A stretch of DNA of 64,000 nt from Zygnema cylindricum (Eukaryota > Streptophyta > Zygnematophyceae > Zygnematales > Zygnemataceae): the NCBI GenBank assembly GCA_037447655.1, contig JBBHKE010003371.1, forward strand, positions 62,001 to 126,000. The letters run 5' to 3'. The position numbers were made by a program, and so were the translations under genes. The notes under the pieces were generated by a model. The model made no database searches. It was not told the DNA's origin and saw nothing but the letters and a program-made list of their open reading frames with translations. Below, piece after piece: positions 34,861 to 46,577 of the stretch. Position 1 is the first letter of the stretch; every line of letters starts with the position of its first letter.

Positions 34861-35149
34861 GTATTCTTGAGGGAGGGCTCGTAACATGTTGTTATGAGAT
34901 AGCAGGCACAAGGAATGGGAGAGACCTGAATGCTGCTAAGATATTAGCCATCTCAAACTCTTAAATTGAAGCTCTCAAAATATTCCTTCAAATCTAGGCA
35001 CCATTACACCATTAGAGAATGCAGACAAATTCGTCAATTGACCCTTGCATCAGACCATTAGTGGCAGCCGTATCTTTTGGCTTTTATAACTTTGTATCCT
35101 AAGACCGAAAGCGATATGGTGTGAAAATGCATTTTGCAACTGTTTTTTT

Positions 35150-36355
35150 TCCTTTATCATTTAATGAGCTTGCTTTTAGTTTAGTTGGTTTTCTGGGGGA
35201 TTTGGTAAATTTCTCTTCTATATGCTGATTTATCTATTCTTTTCGACCATTTCGGATGGGATATTGTTGTTGAAGGAGAGGATGGATGGGCCGAGAGGAG
35301 CATAGTCACCACCTCTTATGAATCTTTGATTTTAAAAAATTGCAAACAACATTCAAAATATTAAAATAATAATACATTGTACGGTGTAACAGTTATTCGT
35401 ATTTTTGGTCGGGACCACTTATTTACTTCGAAGTGAAACTTAAAAATTAGAAAAAATTGTCGGGCATGAAAATAATGCTTTGCCGCATTTGATAAATTGA
35501 TGTTTTTAGGGGTTCACGGCGAATTCAAGGAAAAAAATAGATGCGTAGAGATTTCACAGAAGAAAATATTTTTAATTCAGTCTGGAGTGGAACATAACTT
35601 GAGGAATACTTTTTGAATTTACCAAAAAACAAATAGCAAATATTTGGTAACATGAGCATTTATAAGGGCAAACGATAGAATATGAATATAGATATGTACA
35701 TTTAATGAAAAGGCTAGTGGGCAAAAGATACGTACGCGGTTTTTTTTTTTTTTTTTATCTACATTGTTACAAAGGCGTAAGAGAGCCAAAGTTAAAAGGT
35801 CTTTACCCAATACAAATGTGTTCATGTTTTTTTTTTTTTTCTACAATATTTTTCCTAGTTTTTTTTAAATTCCTTATTACAAAAATCTCTTTGGTTCTTC
35901 ATGCTTTGTTTGATATACAGTCACTGTCCATTACCACTTGAAAAAAGAAACACCTCCACTCTAGGGTGGGCTGGAGGGTGATACAGTATCCGGGCGCGTT
36001 TCAAAGAGATATCCCTCACAAATGATTAGAAACGGATTCACTTTATGCATTCATTCTTTACAATACAATGTCTTTTAAAACAAGCATGTCATGCAATTTC
36101 TTGTTTTACATTTCAAATTGTACAAAAGACAAAAAGAGAGGAGGGGGAGTTTTGCGGTGAAATGCTTGAATTACAAAAACCTCTACAAGAAATTATGCAT
36201 TTAAATTTTAGAAGAGATGACATTGTATAAAAAACCCTAAGTGTACTTACCAAGGGTTTATACTCAACTCTATTTTGGTGTATAATTTTTACGTACGTAA
36301 TAATTAAATGACATTGGTGGGGGAGGGTTGTTGGAGGGGGAGAAATGCCTATCGC
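35150..36355. other. Intron of the right gene, no gene
   Basis: Inverted match to 11.85-13.07 kb. It includes two T-rich runs near 35740 and 35830 that are absent or shorter on the left. Confidence 0.5.
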
Positions 36356-36360
36356 CATAG

Positions 36361-36432
36361 GTATTTAATTAACAACCGGTTAAATGGACGCATTCCATCA
36401 TCCATTTCTAACCTGAAATCCCTCATTGATTT
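36361..36432 (+). CDS. LRR exon (right R3)
   Basis: 72 nt, phase 2, acceptor CATAG and donor GTAAG. It reads YLINNRLNGRIPSSISNLKS then LIDL. Partner: 11769-11840. Confidence 0.85.
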
Positions 36433-36939
36433 GTAAGACCTTTTGAAAATCAAACTCCCAAATTTTAACATGAATGTATATATACTTACAACAAAATTAA
36501 CGTGAATATTAAAAATGCGAACGATGTGTGGAAACGGTTTTTATAGAGTGGTGGTGGGGCCTCACCCGCTTCCTCTCCTTTTTCCTTTTCACAACTGTTT
36601 TCTTTCCTTTTAATGATCCCATTTTTCATAACTGACATTAACATTTACTGTTGAATTTATTTAATCAAATTTTATGTTTTTTTGTGATGATATTTTCTCA
36701 TTTTTAGGTCCTATAAAAATATGCTTTAAACCTAAAAAAAAACATCCCAATTCCAATAAAATAAATACGAAATAAAAAAATATAACAACAAAGATCACCG
36801 TTTGGCACTGTTGAAAAATTTCCACAAGTTGTATTCATAAAAAACTTATTTTCATTTCCCTCTCCCAACCCCCCGGTAGCACCATACACGTCCCCAAAAT
36901 TGTAAGCAAAAAAAAATGAAGTATAAAAACGAATGAAAA

Positions 36940-38580
36940 AAGAGGGAGAGAGAAAAATACTTATTTGGGATGACGAAAAGAGACGAAGCGGGGAAGAGGG
37001 GAAGTCTGGAAATTGAGGAAGATTGTTAGCGAGGAAGTGGGGAAGCGGGGAAGAGAGGAAGAGGGCATAAAGGGAAGACGTGAAGAGAGGAAGAGGGGAG
37101 AGAGGGCGAGAGAGAGAGGGAGAACGAGGGAGGAAGGGAGGAGAGAGGGGTAGGATAGACTAGAGATGGAGGGGGGGTTAGAGCAAAAGACAGAGTGAAA
37201 GAGAGGAAATGAGAGGAAGAGACGTGGAGGTGGAATGGCGGAAAGGATGGATAACGAGGGAGAAGGATAGGACGAAATGGCGGGAGGGAGATGGGGAGAG
37301 GAGGAGACGTGTAAAGGGTTATAGTGGGAAAGAGGGGGCGGGAAAGGGATGGAGGGGGGAGAAAGAGCTAGAAAAAATAGAGGAAGGAAGAGTGAGAGGG
37401 AAAAGTAAGGTAAGAGATGCGGAAGGAGGGTGGGCGGGAGGGAGGAAGAGGGGGAGGGTTAGAGAATGGGAGTGAAGAGAAAAAGGGGATGAGACACGGG
37501 GAGAAAGAGGGAGAGAGAGCAAGAGAGAGGGAGAAAGAAAGGGGGGGGTCGAAGGGCTGCAAGCGTGAAGTGGAGAGAGAAAGAGGAAGAGAACGAGTCA
37601 GAGAGGGTGGCCAGAGGTAGGGAGAGAGGGGGGATTGAGGGCGGAAAACAGCCAAAGAGGAGTGCCAAAGAGGAAGCGAAGAAGAGGGAGTGAGAGAGAG
37701 GGAGTGAGAGGGAGGGGGAGAGAGAGAAAGAGGTGGAGGGGGAGAGGGCGAAAATGATGGAGGAAGGAAGAGAGAGAGATGTGTCGACGGGAGACGGAGA
37801 GACGTGGAAAGGGTGATAGTAGGAGTGAGGGAGCGAGAGAGTTCGGTGGGATGAGAGAAATAGCTGAAATAAAGAGCGGGAAAGAGAGAGAGAGAGCCAA
37901 GGTAAGAAGTTCGAAAAGAGGGTGGGTGGGAGGGAGGGAGGATGGTAGGGAAGGGAGGAGGGATGGAGGGAGGGAGGGAGGGAGAGGGGAAGAGATAGAG
38001 GAAGGAGTGAATAGGCAGAGGTAGAGGGGAAGACACTAAAAGAGTGGGAGAGAGAGAGTGAGAGGGAGGGAGAAAGAAAGGGGGGAGAGAAGTAGATGAG
38101 TAAAGGAGGGAGAGGGAGAGATAGAGATAGGGAGAAAAGGAGTGGAGAAGAGGGAGAACGATAGAAAGGAAGAGTGGGAGAGTAGTGGGGGAGGCAGAGG
38201 GAAATATTAAGAGAGGGGGATGGGGAGGGTGGTGGATAGGAGAAGAGTGTCGGCGTTGGAAAGGGGGAAAAGGGGGGGGGAGAGTGGGGGGTAGAGGGAA
38301 AAGGGGATTTGGAGAGTGAGACGAGAGGGAGAAGGAGAGGGAGAGGGAGAGGGAGAGGGAGAGAGAGGGAGAGGGAGAGTGAGAGGGAGAGGGAGAGGTA
38401 CACAGAGCGGAGGAGTGGGAGAGAGGAAGGGAGAGTTAAACGGGAAAGGAGAAGGGGAGGTAGAGGGAGAGGAAACATAGGGAGAGAGGGAGAAAGTGAG
38501 GAAAGCGCAGAGGGAGTGGGAGGGTGAGCTGGGGGCGGAGAAGGAGATGGAGAGGAAACGGGAGAGACAAAGGCAGTGCG
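36940..38580 (+). repeat. Polypurine (GA-rich) array 1
   Basis: About 1.6 kb that is nearly all purine on the plus strand, built from GAGAGGGAGA words. Long open frames on both strands (for example 37459-38622 minus) are composition artefacts rich in Ser/Pro/Leu or Arg/Glu/Gly. The left arm has only a short pyrimidine patch at the matching site. Confidence 0.95.
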
Positions 38581-38731
38581 TAAAAAGTGTGATGTTGTAT
38601 GAATGCTTACAACTTTTAGCATGGATTTCTACTAAATGTTAGTGTGGTGTCTTATTAACCAGCTTCCGCTAAGTGGGTGGCAATTGGGGGGAATGGAATG
38701 CTCGTGGGAGGGGGTTCGCCTATTGCCATAG

Positions 38732-38803
38732 AATGTTAAGTGATAACCGATTGAGTGGAAGCATTCCATCGTCCATCGGTCAAATGAAATCCCTCACTTA
38801 TTT
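38732..38803 (+). CDS. LRR exon (right R4)
   Basis: 72 nt, phase 2, acceptor CATAG and donor GTAAG. It reads MLSDNRLSGSIPSSIGQMKS then LTYL. First member of the tandemly duplicated pair. Confidence 0.85.
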
Positions 38804-39354
38804 GTAAGACTTTTTTCAATTTAAGCGCCCTAAAAATAAGCACCTCCATTTTGTTATTTATGAAGAAACTATCCTATAATGGACCTCGATTCACTTTGAC
38901 AGAAAATGAATTTCCTAGAACTGCACCAATTAGACTAAGAAATCTCCTTAAACTTTTAAGCTTCCACTTCTTTACTACTAGTCGCCTGCACGGTTAAGTT
39001 AAAATGTGTGACTCTCAATGTAGAATAGGATTACCGTTCAGAATGAGTACGGAAAGTTCAGTTGAATGATCTTAAATTTGGATAAACTAAATATTTTTTG
39101 CCTTACTATTTACATTCCCCCCTTTCCTTTCGCTTCAACCCCACACCCTTAGAATTAGTCCCTCATAAATGCTATGAACCAATCTAAAATATATATGGTA
39201 TCATAAATGCGATAAAATTTCAAACAAATTATCGGTTTTTATTGTAACCCTTGAAAAATGCGTGAAAGGTGCGCAAATTTGTTGAGACGAAGTTCTAAAA
39301 GTAATTTGAAATTTTTCATGTAGATTCCATGTCTTTTTCTTTTTAGTGGATAAA

Positions 39355-40230
39355 GGTGGCGAGAGGGAGGGATAGTGGGATTGAGGGAGGGATAGAACCA
39401 AAGAAGAGTTCCAAAGAGGAAGCGAAGGAGAGGGAGTGAGAGAGAGGGGAGAGAGAGAAAGGTGGAGGGGGAGGGGCGGAAAAGATGGAGGACGGAGGAG
39501 AGAGAGAGGTGTCGAGAGGGAGACGGGGAGACGTGGAAAAGGTGATAGTAGGAGTGAGCGAGCGAGAGAGTTCAGGGGGGGATAAAAATAGTTGAAATAA
39601 AAAGCGGGAAATAGAGAGAGAGAGCGAAGGTAAGAGGTTCGAAAAGAGGGTGGGAGAGAGAGGGAGGGTGGGGGGGGGGGGAGGAGGGAGGGAGGGAGGG
39701 AGGGAGAGGGGTAGAGTTAGAGGAAAGGAGTGATTAGGCAGAGGTAGAGGGGAAGACATTAGAAGAGAGGGAGAGAGATAGTGAGAGGGAGGGAGAAAGA
39801 AATGGGGGGAGAGAAGTAGATGAGTAAAGGAGGGAGAGGGAGATATGGAGACAAGGAGAAAAGGAGAGTGGGGAAGAGGGAGAAAGATAGAAAGGAAGAG
39901 TCGGAGAGAATTAGATGCGTATAGGGGGAGGGAGAGGGAAGTATTGAGAGAGGGAGATGGGGAGGGTGGCAGATAGGAGAGGAGTGTCTGCGTTGGAAAG
40001 AGGGGAGGAGAGTGGGAGGGAAAGGGAGAGGGGGATTTGGAGAGTGAGATGAGATTGAGAGGGAGAGGGAGAGAGGGTCAAAGCGGGAAAGTTAAATGGG
40101 AAGGGAGAAGGGGAGGTAGAGGTAGAGGAAAGATAGGGAGAGAGGGAGAAATCGAAGAGGGAGTGGGAGAGTGAGTTGGGGACGGAGAAGGAGATGGAGA
40201 GGAAACGGGAGAGGCAAAGGCAGTGGGTAA
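39355..40230 (+). repeat. Polypurine (GA-rich) array 2
   Basis: About 0.87 kb of plus-strand purine sequence, homologous to the second half of array 1 and belonging to duplicated unit 2. Confidence 0.95.
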
Positions 40231-40378
40231 AAAGTGTGATGTTGTATGAATGCTTACAAATTTTAGCAAGTATTTCTACTAAATGTTGTTGTGGTGTCTT
40301 CTTATCCAGCTTCCTCTAAGTTGGTGGCTTTTGGGGGGAATGGAATGTTTGTGGGAGGGGGTTCGCCTATTGCCACAG

Positions 40379-40450
40379 AGCATTAAGTTACAACCAATTG
40401 AGTGGAACCATTCCATCGTCCATCGGTCAATTGAAATCCCTCAACTATAT
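40379..40450 (+). CDS. LRR exon (right R5, additional copy)
   Basis: 72 nt, phase 2, acceptor CACAG and donor GTAAG. It reads ALSYNQLSGTIPSSIGQLKS then LNY. Duplicate of R4 with several amino-acid differences, all compatible with the LRR consensus. Confidence 0.85.
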
Positions 40451-42208
40451 GTAAGACTTTCAAATTTAAACGCCCTGAAAATAAGCACCTCCCTTCTGTA
40501 TTTTATGAAAAAAGTAAAATCGCTAAGAAATTTTCATATAATGGACCTCGATTCACTTTAACAAAAAATGAATTTTCAAGAACCGTACCAATTACACTAC
40601 GAAATCTCCTTGATTTTTTAAGCTTCTACTTCTTGACTTCCTTACTCTTACGCGATTTAGTTAAAGAGTGTGACACCCAACGTAGAATAAGATTAACGTT
40701 TATAATGAGTATAAAAAGATCCGTTAAATGATTTGATCCTTGATATACAAACTCTATATATTATTTAACTCTCAAATATTTTGCCTTAATATTTACATAT
40801 CGTCCCTTTACCCTCACCTTCCTCTCCTTCCACCCCACACACTTGAGATGACTCCCTTATTAATGCCATGAACCAATATAAAAGTTATTTGGCATCGTAA
40901 ATGCGATAAAATTTCAAACATATTATAGGTTTTTGTTATAATCTTTGAAAAATGCATTAAAGGTACCCACATTTTTTGAGATTTTTAAAAGTTTTCAAGT
41001 AATTGGAAAGGTTTAATTTCGGTTCCCCATTTTTTTGTTTTAGAGTATAAACGGAAATAATTGACGTCTTGGAGAAAATAAGGAGTATTGTGGGATATAC
41101 TAATTGAAATAAATAAGTCAACTAAATGATTGAACTATTGAAATTCACAGTCATTTATATAAGTTTTAGCAAAATATATAAGAAAGTAAATCGTAACCAG
41201 CATTTCAATTCTTCTTAAATCCATTAAAAAATAATCAGAAATGGATGTTCGCAAATTTGTTTGGGAAGTTTTGGGATAAACATATAAGTTCTGATAGTAA
41301 TATGACAGAGTTTTTAAAAACCAACGACATAACAACCGAAATAGGATCCAAAAAATCAGCTTTTTTGTTTTTTGTATGTTATATCAACTTTGGTATTTTA
41401 ACGATAAAGCGAAATGCTATCAAGAGGGCCTTGAAATTTAGATGATTACCTAAATACCATGCATAAGAAAAGAAAAGGGGGGAGAGAGAGAGAGAGGAGA
41501 CAAAGAGATATTGACAATTGAGGTTAAGTATCTCTAAGATAACTTTTGAAAAATCCAGCAATCCAAGTCCCCTCCTTTTCCTTTCTGATAACTAAGATTT
41601 CTTTTACGTAAAGCGTATAGCGAGTAATATAAGAAAAACCATACAAAACACTTTTTTCCTTAAAATACTCTATAAAAAGCTTAGCAGGGAATACAAAAAA
41701 TACCCATTGTATACTGGCAGCGCAATAAATCCATTCCCAAAAAATGTAATTTTTATTGTCTCTTTATAGATATCCTTAAGGTCAACCAAAGTAGTCAATT
41801 TGGAATGACACTTCCGACTCTACCAACTTTTTGTACTCTTTACATTAGGGCTGGATGAGAGTAACAATAGATACAAAGAAGAAAGGAAAAAAAGAAAGAT
41901 ATAACAAGAGAAAAAAAGATGGAAAATATTCAAATGGCCACACACATAAAGGTTATGACGGAATCTACTGGGTGTTAATAACGAATCATTTTTGAGGCGA
42001 GGGGATGACGGGTCAATTTCATCAGTTTTAAGGAAAATTAGTGAAAAGATTCGAGTATCGATTTTTTTACGTGCAACAGTGGATAAAAAAACTTTATGTT
42101 TTTAGGTGCAATACTTAATCAATTTTGGTGTATTATCTTCCGACTAATACTAGCTGAAAGCCGTTTGGGTGGGGGGGAGGTTGCTGGGGGGTATTCTTGG
42201 TGTCATAG

Positions 42209-42280
42209 ATATCTAGCGGAGAACCAATTGAGTGGACGCGTTCCATCGTCCATTAGCCAACTCTCAAATCTTACAATACT
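42209..42280 (+). CDS. LRR exon (right R6)
   Basis: 72 nt, phase 2, acceptor CATAG and donor GTAAG. It reads YLAENQLSGRVPSSISQLSN then LTIL. The left partner (8925-8996) has lost its first half. Confidence 0.85.
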
Positions 42281-42380
42281 GTAAGATTGAATTATGAACA
42301 AATCCAATTGCTCCACGATTAATGGGTTATGAAAGTGGTTTCAACCTAAGGCTTAAGGAAAAAAAGAGTTTGTTGCAAAG

Positions 42381-42452
42381 AATGTATGTTGGAAATGTAA
42401 CACATTGAACCAATCTATCCTCCATCGGTCAACTCTTACATCTTAATGAATT
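42381..42452 (+). pseudogene. LRR exon with in-frame stop (right R7)
   Basis: Correct 72-nt length with an AG acceptor and GTAAG donor, and the SSIGQLLHLNE core is kept. A TGA stands where the left copy has GGA. Skipping it keeps the frame. Confidence 0.75.
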
Positions 42453-42531
42453 GTAAGTTCAAGTTCGTACTAACTACAAGGCATTTGGTTGGGAGGGGAT
42501 TTTGGTGGATTGGGTATACTCGGTGGCACAG

Positions 42532-42603
42532 ATATCTAAATAGCAACCAGTTGAGTGGAAGCATTCCATCGTCCATCGGTCAACTCTCAGGCCTAATGGA
42601 ATT
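42532..42603 (+). CDS. LRR exon (right R8)
   Basis: 72 nt, phase 2, acceptor CACAG and donor GTAAG. It reads YLNSNQLSGSIPSSIGQLSG then LMEL. Last exon found in the right gene. Confidence 0.85.
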
Positions 42604-43491
42604 GTAAGATTGAAACATGAGTAATGCCAATTATTTTTTTTAAAATGGGATAGAATTTGATTTGGAAATACGATTTAAGTCAAAGAACAGTTTTTTCTAG
42701 TAAATGTATTTTGGAAACATTTTCAATCGCTAATTATTATTTTATATTTCGTTTCCTTTGTTGATTGAAAAAATGTTTGCATTTAAATTTATAAAGACCT
42801 ATTTTATAAAATTGACACTATTAATAGTTTTCGAGAAGGAAAACGTATACACGATGCAAAGCTTTTTCAAAACTTCTTTAAGTGAATTAAAACTCAAATT
42901 GCGAGTTAGGTTTCAAACATTATTGCTTATGTGTGTAACAAAACTCTTCCTCACCCCCCCTATCCTCCCATCCTTCCCCTCCTATCTTCTCACAGTCAAT
43001 CCTCCGTACATTTTCATGTCTCATTCGTCATTTCTTGCACACAAAGTCTATTTCCTTCTGCCTCTCTTGCCTCACCCTACCTTGCCCCTATTCAACCCTA
43101 TCTCTGTCATTCTCTTCTCGCACCTCTCTTCCCCTTTCCTTTCCCCTTCCTCTCGTCTTCTCTTCCCTACACAACAAATGCGGAAAGAGGAAGTGGCGGT
43201 AAGAGAGAAGAGCTAGAACGGCGGTAAAGGGGCAGGAAGTTGACGGTTAGAAAAGGAAGAGAAGAGAAAGCGGCCAGTGGATGTAAGGGAGAGAGAGAAA
43301 GTGGCAATAAAGGGGTTCGATGATCGTTGGGAGGGGAAAAGAGAGATGAGAAGGGTGGCGATAAGAGGCCACCGTGAGAATTGGGGTCAGTGTGGGCTGA
43401 TAGAGTGGATAATTGAAAGGGAAAAAAAAGTGAGTTCATAGATGAGGAGGGTGAAAATTTAGGAAATAGGCAATAATTCGTGGAAGGAGAT

Positions 43492-44287
43492 TGAAAGGAT
43501 CGAATAATAAAACACTGAGTGCAAATGCGAGCGGAAGCATAAATGAATAAAACACACACAAGAGAGAGATTACCCCAAGGAAGCCAATATATTCCACGGA
43601 GAACTTTTCTTACATAATTTCCTCACACCCTTAAAACACTCTCACTTCTAACTCCACTTAATCATATAAAAGATAGCCTTCACTACCCTCGTCTAACTCC
43701 TCAAAAAACATCACAAAACTATAAAACTCCCTTAACTCCTTGAACTCCTTCATAATCTACAAGGAGGATCAACTCTCGCCCAATTGATAAAAACCTCTCT
43801 CTCACTACGCCTCAATATACTCCTTCAAACGTCACGTAACAATACCACAGTACACGATTAGAAACGCGTAAGGGTCAACGTGGTGAAAACATCCGACCGA
43901 CAACTGGGAACCAACTTGAACTACACGGTACGACTAGACAAGTCAACCACGAACCGACTTGAACCACACGGTACAACTAGAACTTACGTGAACCGAAACG
44001 ACCAAACATTTTCCACGTCACTTCAATAGTACGACTAGAACTCACGTGAACCGAAACGACCAAACATTTTCCACGTCACTTCAATAGTACGACTAGAACT
44101 CGCGTGAAACAAAAACGAACTAACAATTTCTACGTCACTTCAAATATCCAGCGACGAAACTACTTCGTCGCTAACTTCTACGTCACTTCAAATATCTAGC
44201 GACGAGACTATTTCGTCGCTGGTCGTCGCTACTTTAGCTACGAGAATGTCTCGTCGCTAAATGAGTTCTCAGTACAAAATCCTAACA
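43492..44287 (-). mobile_element. LTR of a retroelement at the palindrome's right end
   Basis: 796 bp beginning TG and ending CA on either strand reading. Next to its CA end (44288-44300) is a pyrimidine run TTCCCCCTCTTAC, a polypurine tract on the minus strand, so this is the 3' LTR of a minus-strand element. The internal part next to it shows no recognisable pol. Its outer base falls where homology to the left arm (7722) stops. Confidence 0.7.
43973..44150. repeat. 58-bp minisatellite and hairpins in the LTR
   Basis: About three copies of a unit containing CCGAAACGACCAAACATTTT; two successive copies start at 44031 and 44089. Just beyond lie three short hairpins, AGCGACGA-N7-TCGTCGCT at 44150-44172 and 44198-44220, and a variant at 44237-44259. 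Confidence 0.8.
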
Positions 44288-44299
44288 TTCCCCCTCTTA

Positions 44300-44890
44300 C
44301 TGAGACACTCAAAGCCCCCTCTTACTCCATGCCTACTAATTTCTTTCCCATTTCATATACTTCTTTTGATGCTGTCAGTACACGCTCAAAAGAACGTACA
44401 TAAACGTCAACCGGAAAACTCCTCGACAAAGTAAAGCAAAATCGGCCGTACAAATGAACGCCGCAACCCAGAAACAAATCTACTCCTCAAATCAGAACAA
44501 AGATTACTACAATCACTATGACACAAAACCGTACAGTGACCGGGACCCTCCATACATACACTTCAAATATGACAAGACAAAATAACTCCGACACTTAAAA
44601 TCAATACCTAAACTAAGCATACAATGGTTACTAAGCTGCCAAGCGACGCTAACACAAATCCCACAATGTAAAACTTAACACTTACTCAATCCGATTTGGA
44701 TATTCAAACGGTTCTCGATTCCTTGAGAAATCCTTGCATTGCAAGTCACCTTTTACTATTCTAGTCCAATATTTCTCTTGCTTCAAATAGAACGCCTAAC
44801 TATTAAGAAAGAACACCATTCAGAAATTGAAAAAGAATCTTGAATTTTAGTTTAGAGAATACCTTCACATAGTTATTATCGCTAGACAAA
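44300..44890. other. No gene seen
   Basis: Sequence inside or next to the LTR element. I see no protein motif here. Confidence 0.4.
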
Positions 44891-45379
44891 AAGTTGTACC
44901 CTTGCACCTGACCCAGATTTCATCATCTTCAAAGAAAAATGTCGTGGATTTTTTTTTTTCGTTCAAGAAAAGTGAAAATGTTTGTTGGATCCCTCTTCAA
45001 AGATTCCGCCATGGCCACTGTTTGGGCTTGATTCCGACAATAAGCATTACAATATTCTTTACTTGTGTTAAAAGAACTGGCACAAGACAAAAGTGAAGAT
45101 ATGAAGGACAAATGGAATGTCAGTTTTGCTGCAAGGAATTCTCTAAAACACATTATCTGGTTGGTAGTTCTACCTTAAGATGTAATACCAATATGTCACT
45201 TGGGCTCGGTTCAATCCATGATAAAACACCAAAGAGAAACAAACGATTGATTCTACAATCATATATTTCCACTTGTCACATGTGAAAAATACATTGGGAC
45301 CCTCTCCCATGTTTGGCAAATCAATAAACAATTTATAAAACAAATTGAGAAAATTCTCAAATTAATGATTCCAAAAGTT

Positions 45380-46577
45380 CCACTTCTATACATACCAACG
45401 AACTGTAAGAGTAAGTGTATCATTGTCTGAAAAATGGGAGGTTGCATCAAGCTTCCATATTGGGTTTCAAATATGCCAAGCCGAAAAAAAAGGTTGTTCA
45501 CACGTGATTGTGAATTACGATAACTACCCTCTTTACTTGTTCTCCATTCAATGTAATCCGCACAATTCACACCGTCAATTTTCAACACGTCGGCTCCCGC
45601 AAATACAGTTATGTCTTGGACGTTTAATGCTCGAGCCGTAACACTCAGGAGTCCCGACTCTTTTTCCATTAAAAAATAAAATAATGCCAAATAAATAAGA
45701 AAACACCCAAAATTCACAAAATCTAAAGAACATCCACAAAAAACACGATAAATATATTAAATTTTACGCCATCGAAATAAACAACCACAAAGTTAAATCA
45801 TAATTGGGTAAGATTTTCAAATAGACGCTCCAGAAAATAATGCAACCTGTCGCTTCATAAAATTCAGGAGAGTTTCTCTTTTCTAGATCAAACAAGTCAA
45901 AATATGAGAATGGATATGAAATTCAGGGAAGACGAGCAACCAAATATTTGATATAATGTTAAAACAGTGACTTGACGAAAAAGACAGATTCAGCTTTAGG
46001 ACTAGAAATGTATTTAGAATCTTGAAAAAAATTGTAACGCATTTCAAATGCAAGACCTATGAAGAAGCACATTTCGGTTTGTCATTTACCTGGAAGGGGA
46101 GCGATTTTGACCTCGGTTAAATTTGTTTCGCTGTTAAATACTTGAACCATAGGAAGACCGTTCTGGGCAAAAACAGTTTTATAACATGTTAAACCCCATC
46201 CCGTGTGCGCATCTCTCAAGTTGTCGATAGTCTTAATGAGGTCTTGATGGAAATCGAAATCTTTGGTATATTTCGTTTTCTGTATTCGGATAAATTGCTT
46301 CCGAAGATCAATTTTATTGTCGATTCGCCCGTCAGGTGACTTAACGGCCAAATCAGTGTACACGTACACGTCTATAAGCATCTTTCGTACGATATCTAAC
46401 ATGGTTTTTGCTTCTTTTGGGTTGTACGAGAAAGTACGACACATGCTTTGAATTACGACGGAGGAATAACTTGCCAATTTCAAACCATCTGCCCAACGGT
46501 TGCACATGGATCCACTGCTTTTGCAAATATACCCATGAATCCATTACTCGCCAAAAGAAGGAAGATGTAGATGACAA
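45380..46577 (-). pseudogene. S41-like (PDZ/protease-fold) secreted protein gene, disrupted
   Basis: Minus strand. A signal peptide-like VIYIFLLLASNGFMGIFA followed by DPCA (46500-46577) is one frame away from the main exon (46090 to about 46500). That exon contains ACxRxF-like CRTFSYN, LAVKSPDGRIDNKIDLRKQF and the family mark LRDAHTGWGLTCYKTVFAQN, ending at donor GTAAAT. A second exon (about 45400-45650) has ADVLKIDGVNCADYI, matching the K-V-LSIDG-x-D-Y-I region, and SRVNNLF. It then shifts frame before DNDTLTLTVRW. The order matches extracellular S41-family-like proteins known from fungi and some protists. Two frame breaks suggest a pseudogene. The catalytic Ser region was not found. Assignment is by motif memory only. 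Confidence 0.5.

Larger units (their letters stand above)
37650..41000 (+). repeat. Tandem duplication of a polypurine + LRR exon segment
   Basis: Unit 1 (about 37650-39345) and unit 2 (about 39390-41000) match in order: GTCCAAAGAGGAAGCGAA-type start, polypurine stretch, AGTGTGATGTTGTATGAATG, the LRR exon, ATAATGGACCTCGATTCACT, and a GAAAAATGC-containing end. The offset is 1.65-1.74 kb. The left arm has a single copy. Confidence 0.85.
23739..42603 (+). pseudogene. LRR gene, right copy (frameshifted and 3'-truncated)
   Basis: Mirror image of the left gene: the same first exon (23739-24065) and LRR exons at 24450, 25981, 36361, 38732, 40379, 42209 and 42532, all 72 nt, phase 2, GT-AG. It has one more sound LRR than the left copy because one exon was duplicated. 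Two faults argue against function: an additional G at about 23919-23920 shifts exon 1 before the LRR cap, and no EGF or Pro-rich exon follows before the arm ends. A spliced 34-nt micro-intron (GTGAGG to GCAG) would also restore the frame, so the exon-1 fault is not certain. The copia elements sit in the intron between 26052 and 36361. Confidence 0.65.
22850..43490 (+). repeat. Right arm of giant imperfect palindrome
   Basis: Inverted partner of 7722-22150. It is longer because it holds private insertions: copia sequences at about 26.2-35.1 kb and a tandemly duplicated polypurine/LRR segment at 37.65-41.0 kb. Homology stops at about 43490, where an LTR begins. Confidence 0.85.

Noticed and set aside
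37459-38622. A 387-codon open frame on the minus strand
   Set aside because: It lies wholly in the polypurine array, encodes only Ser/Pro/Leu/Phe-rich low-complexity sequence, and several other frames are open there too.
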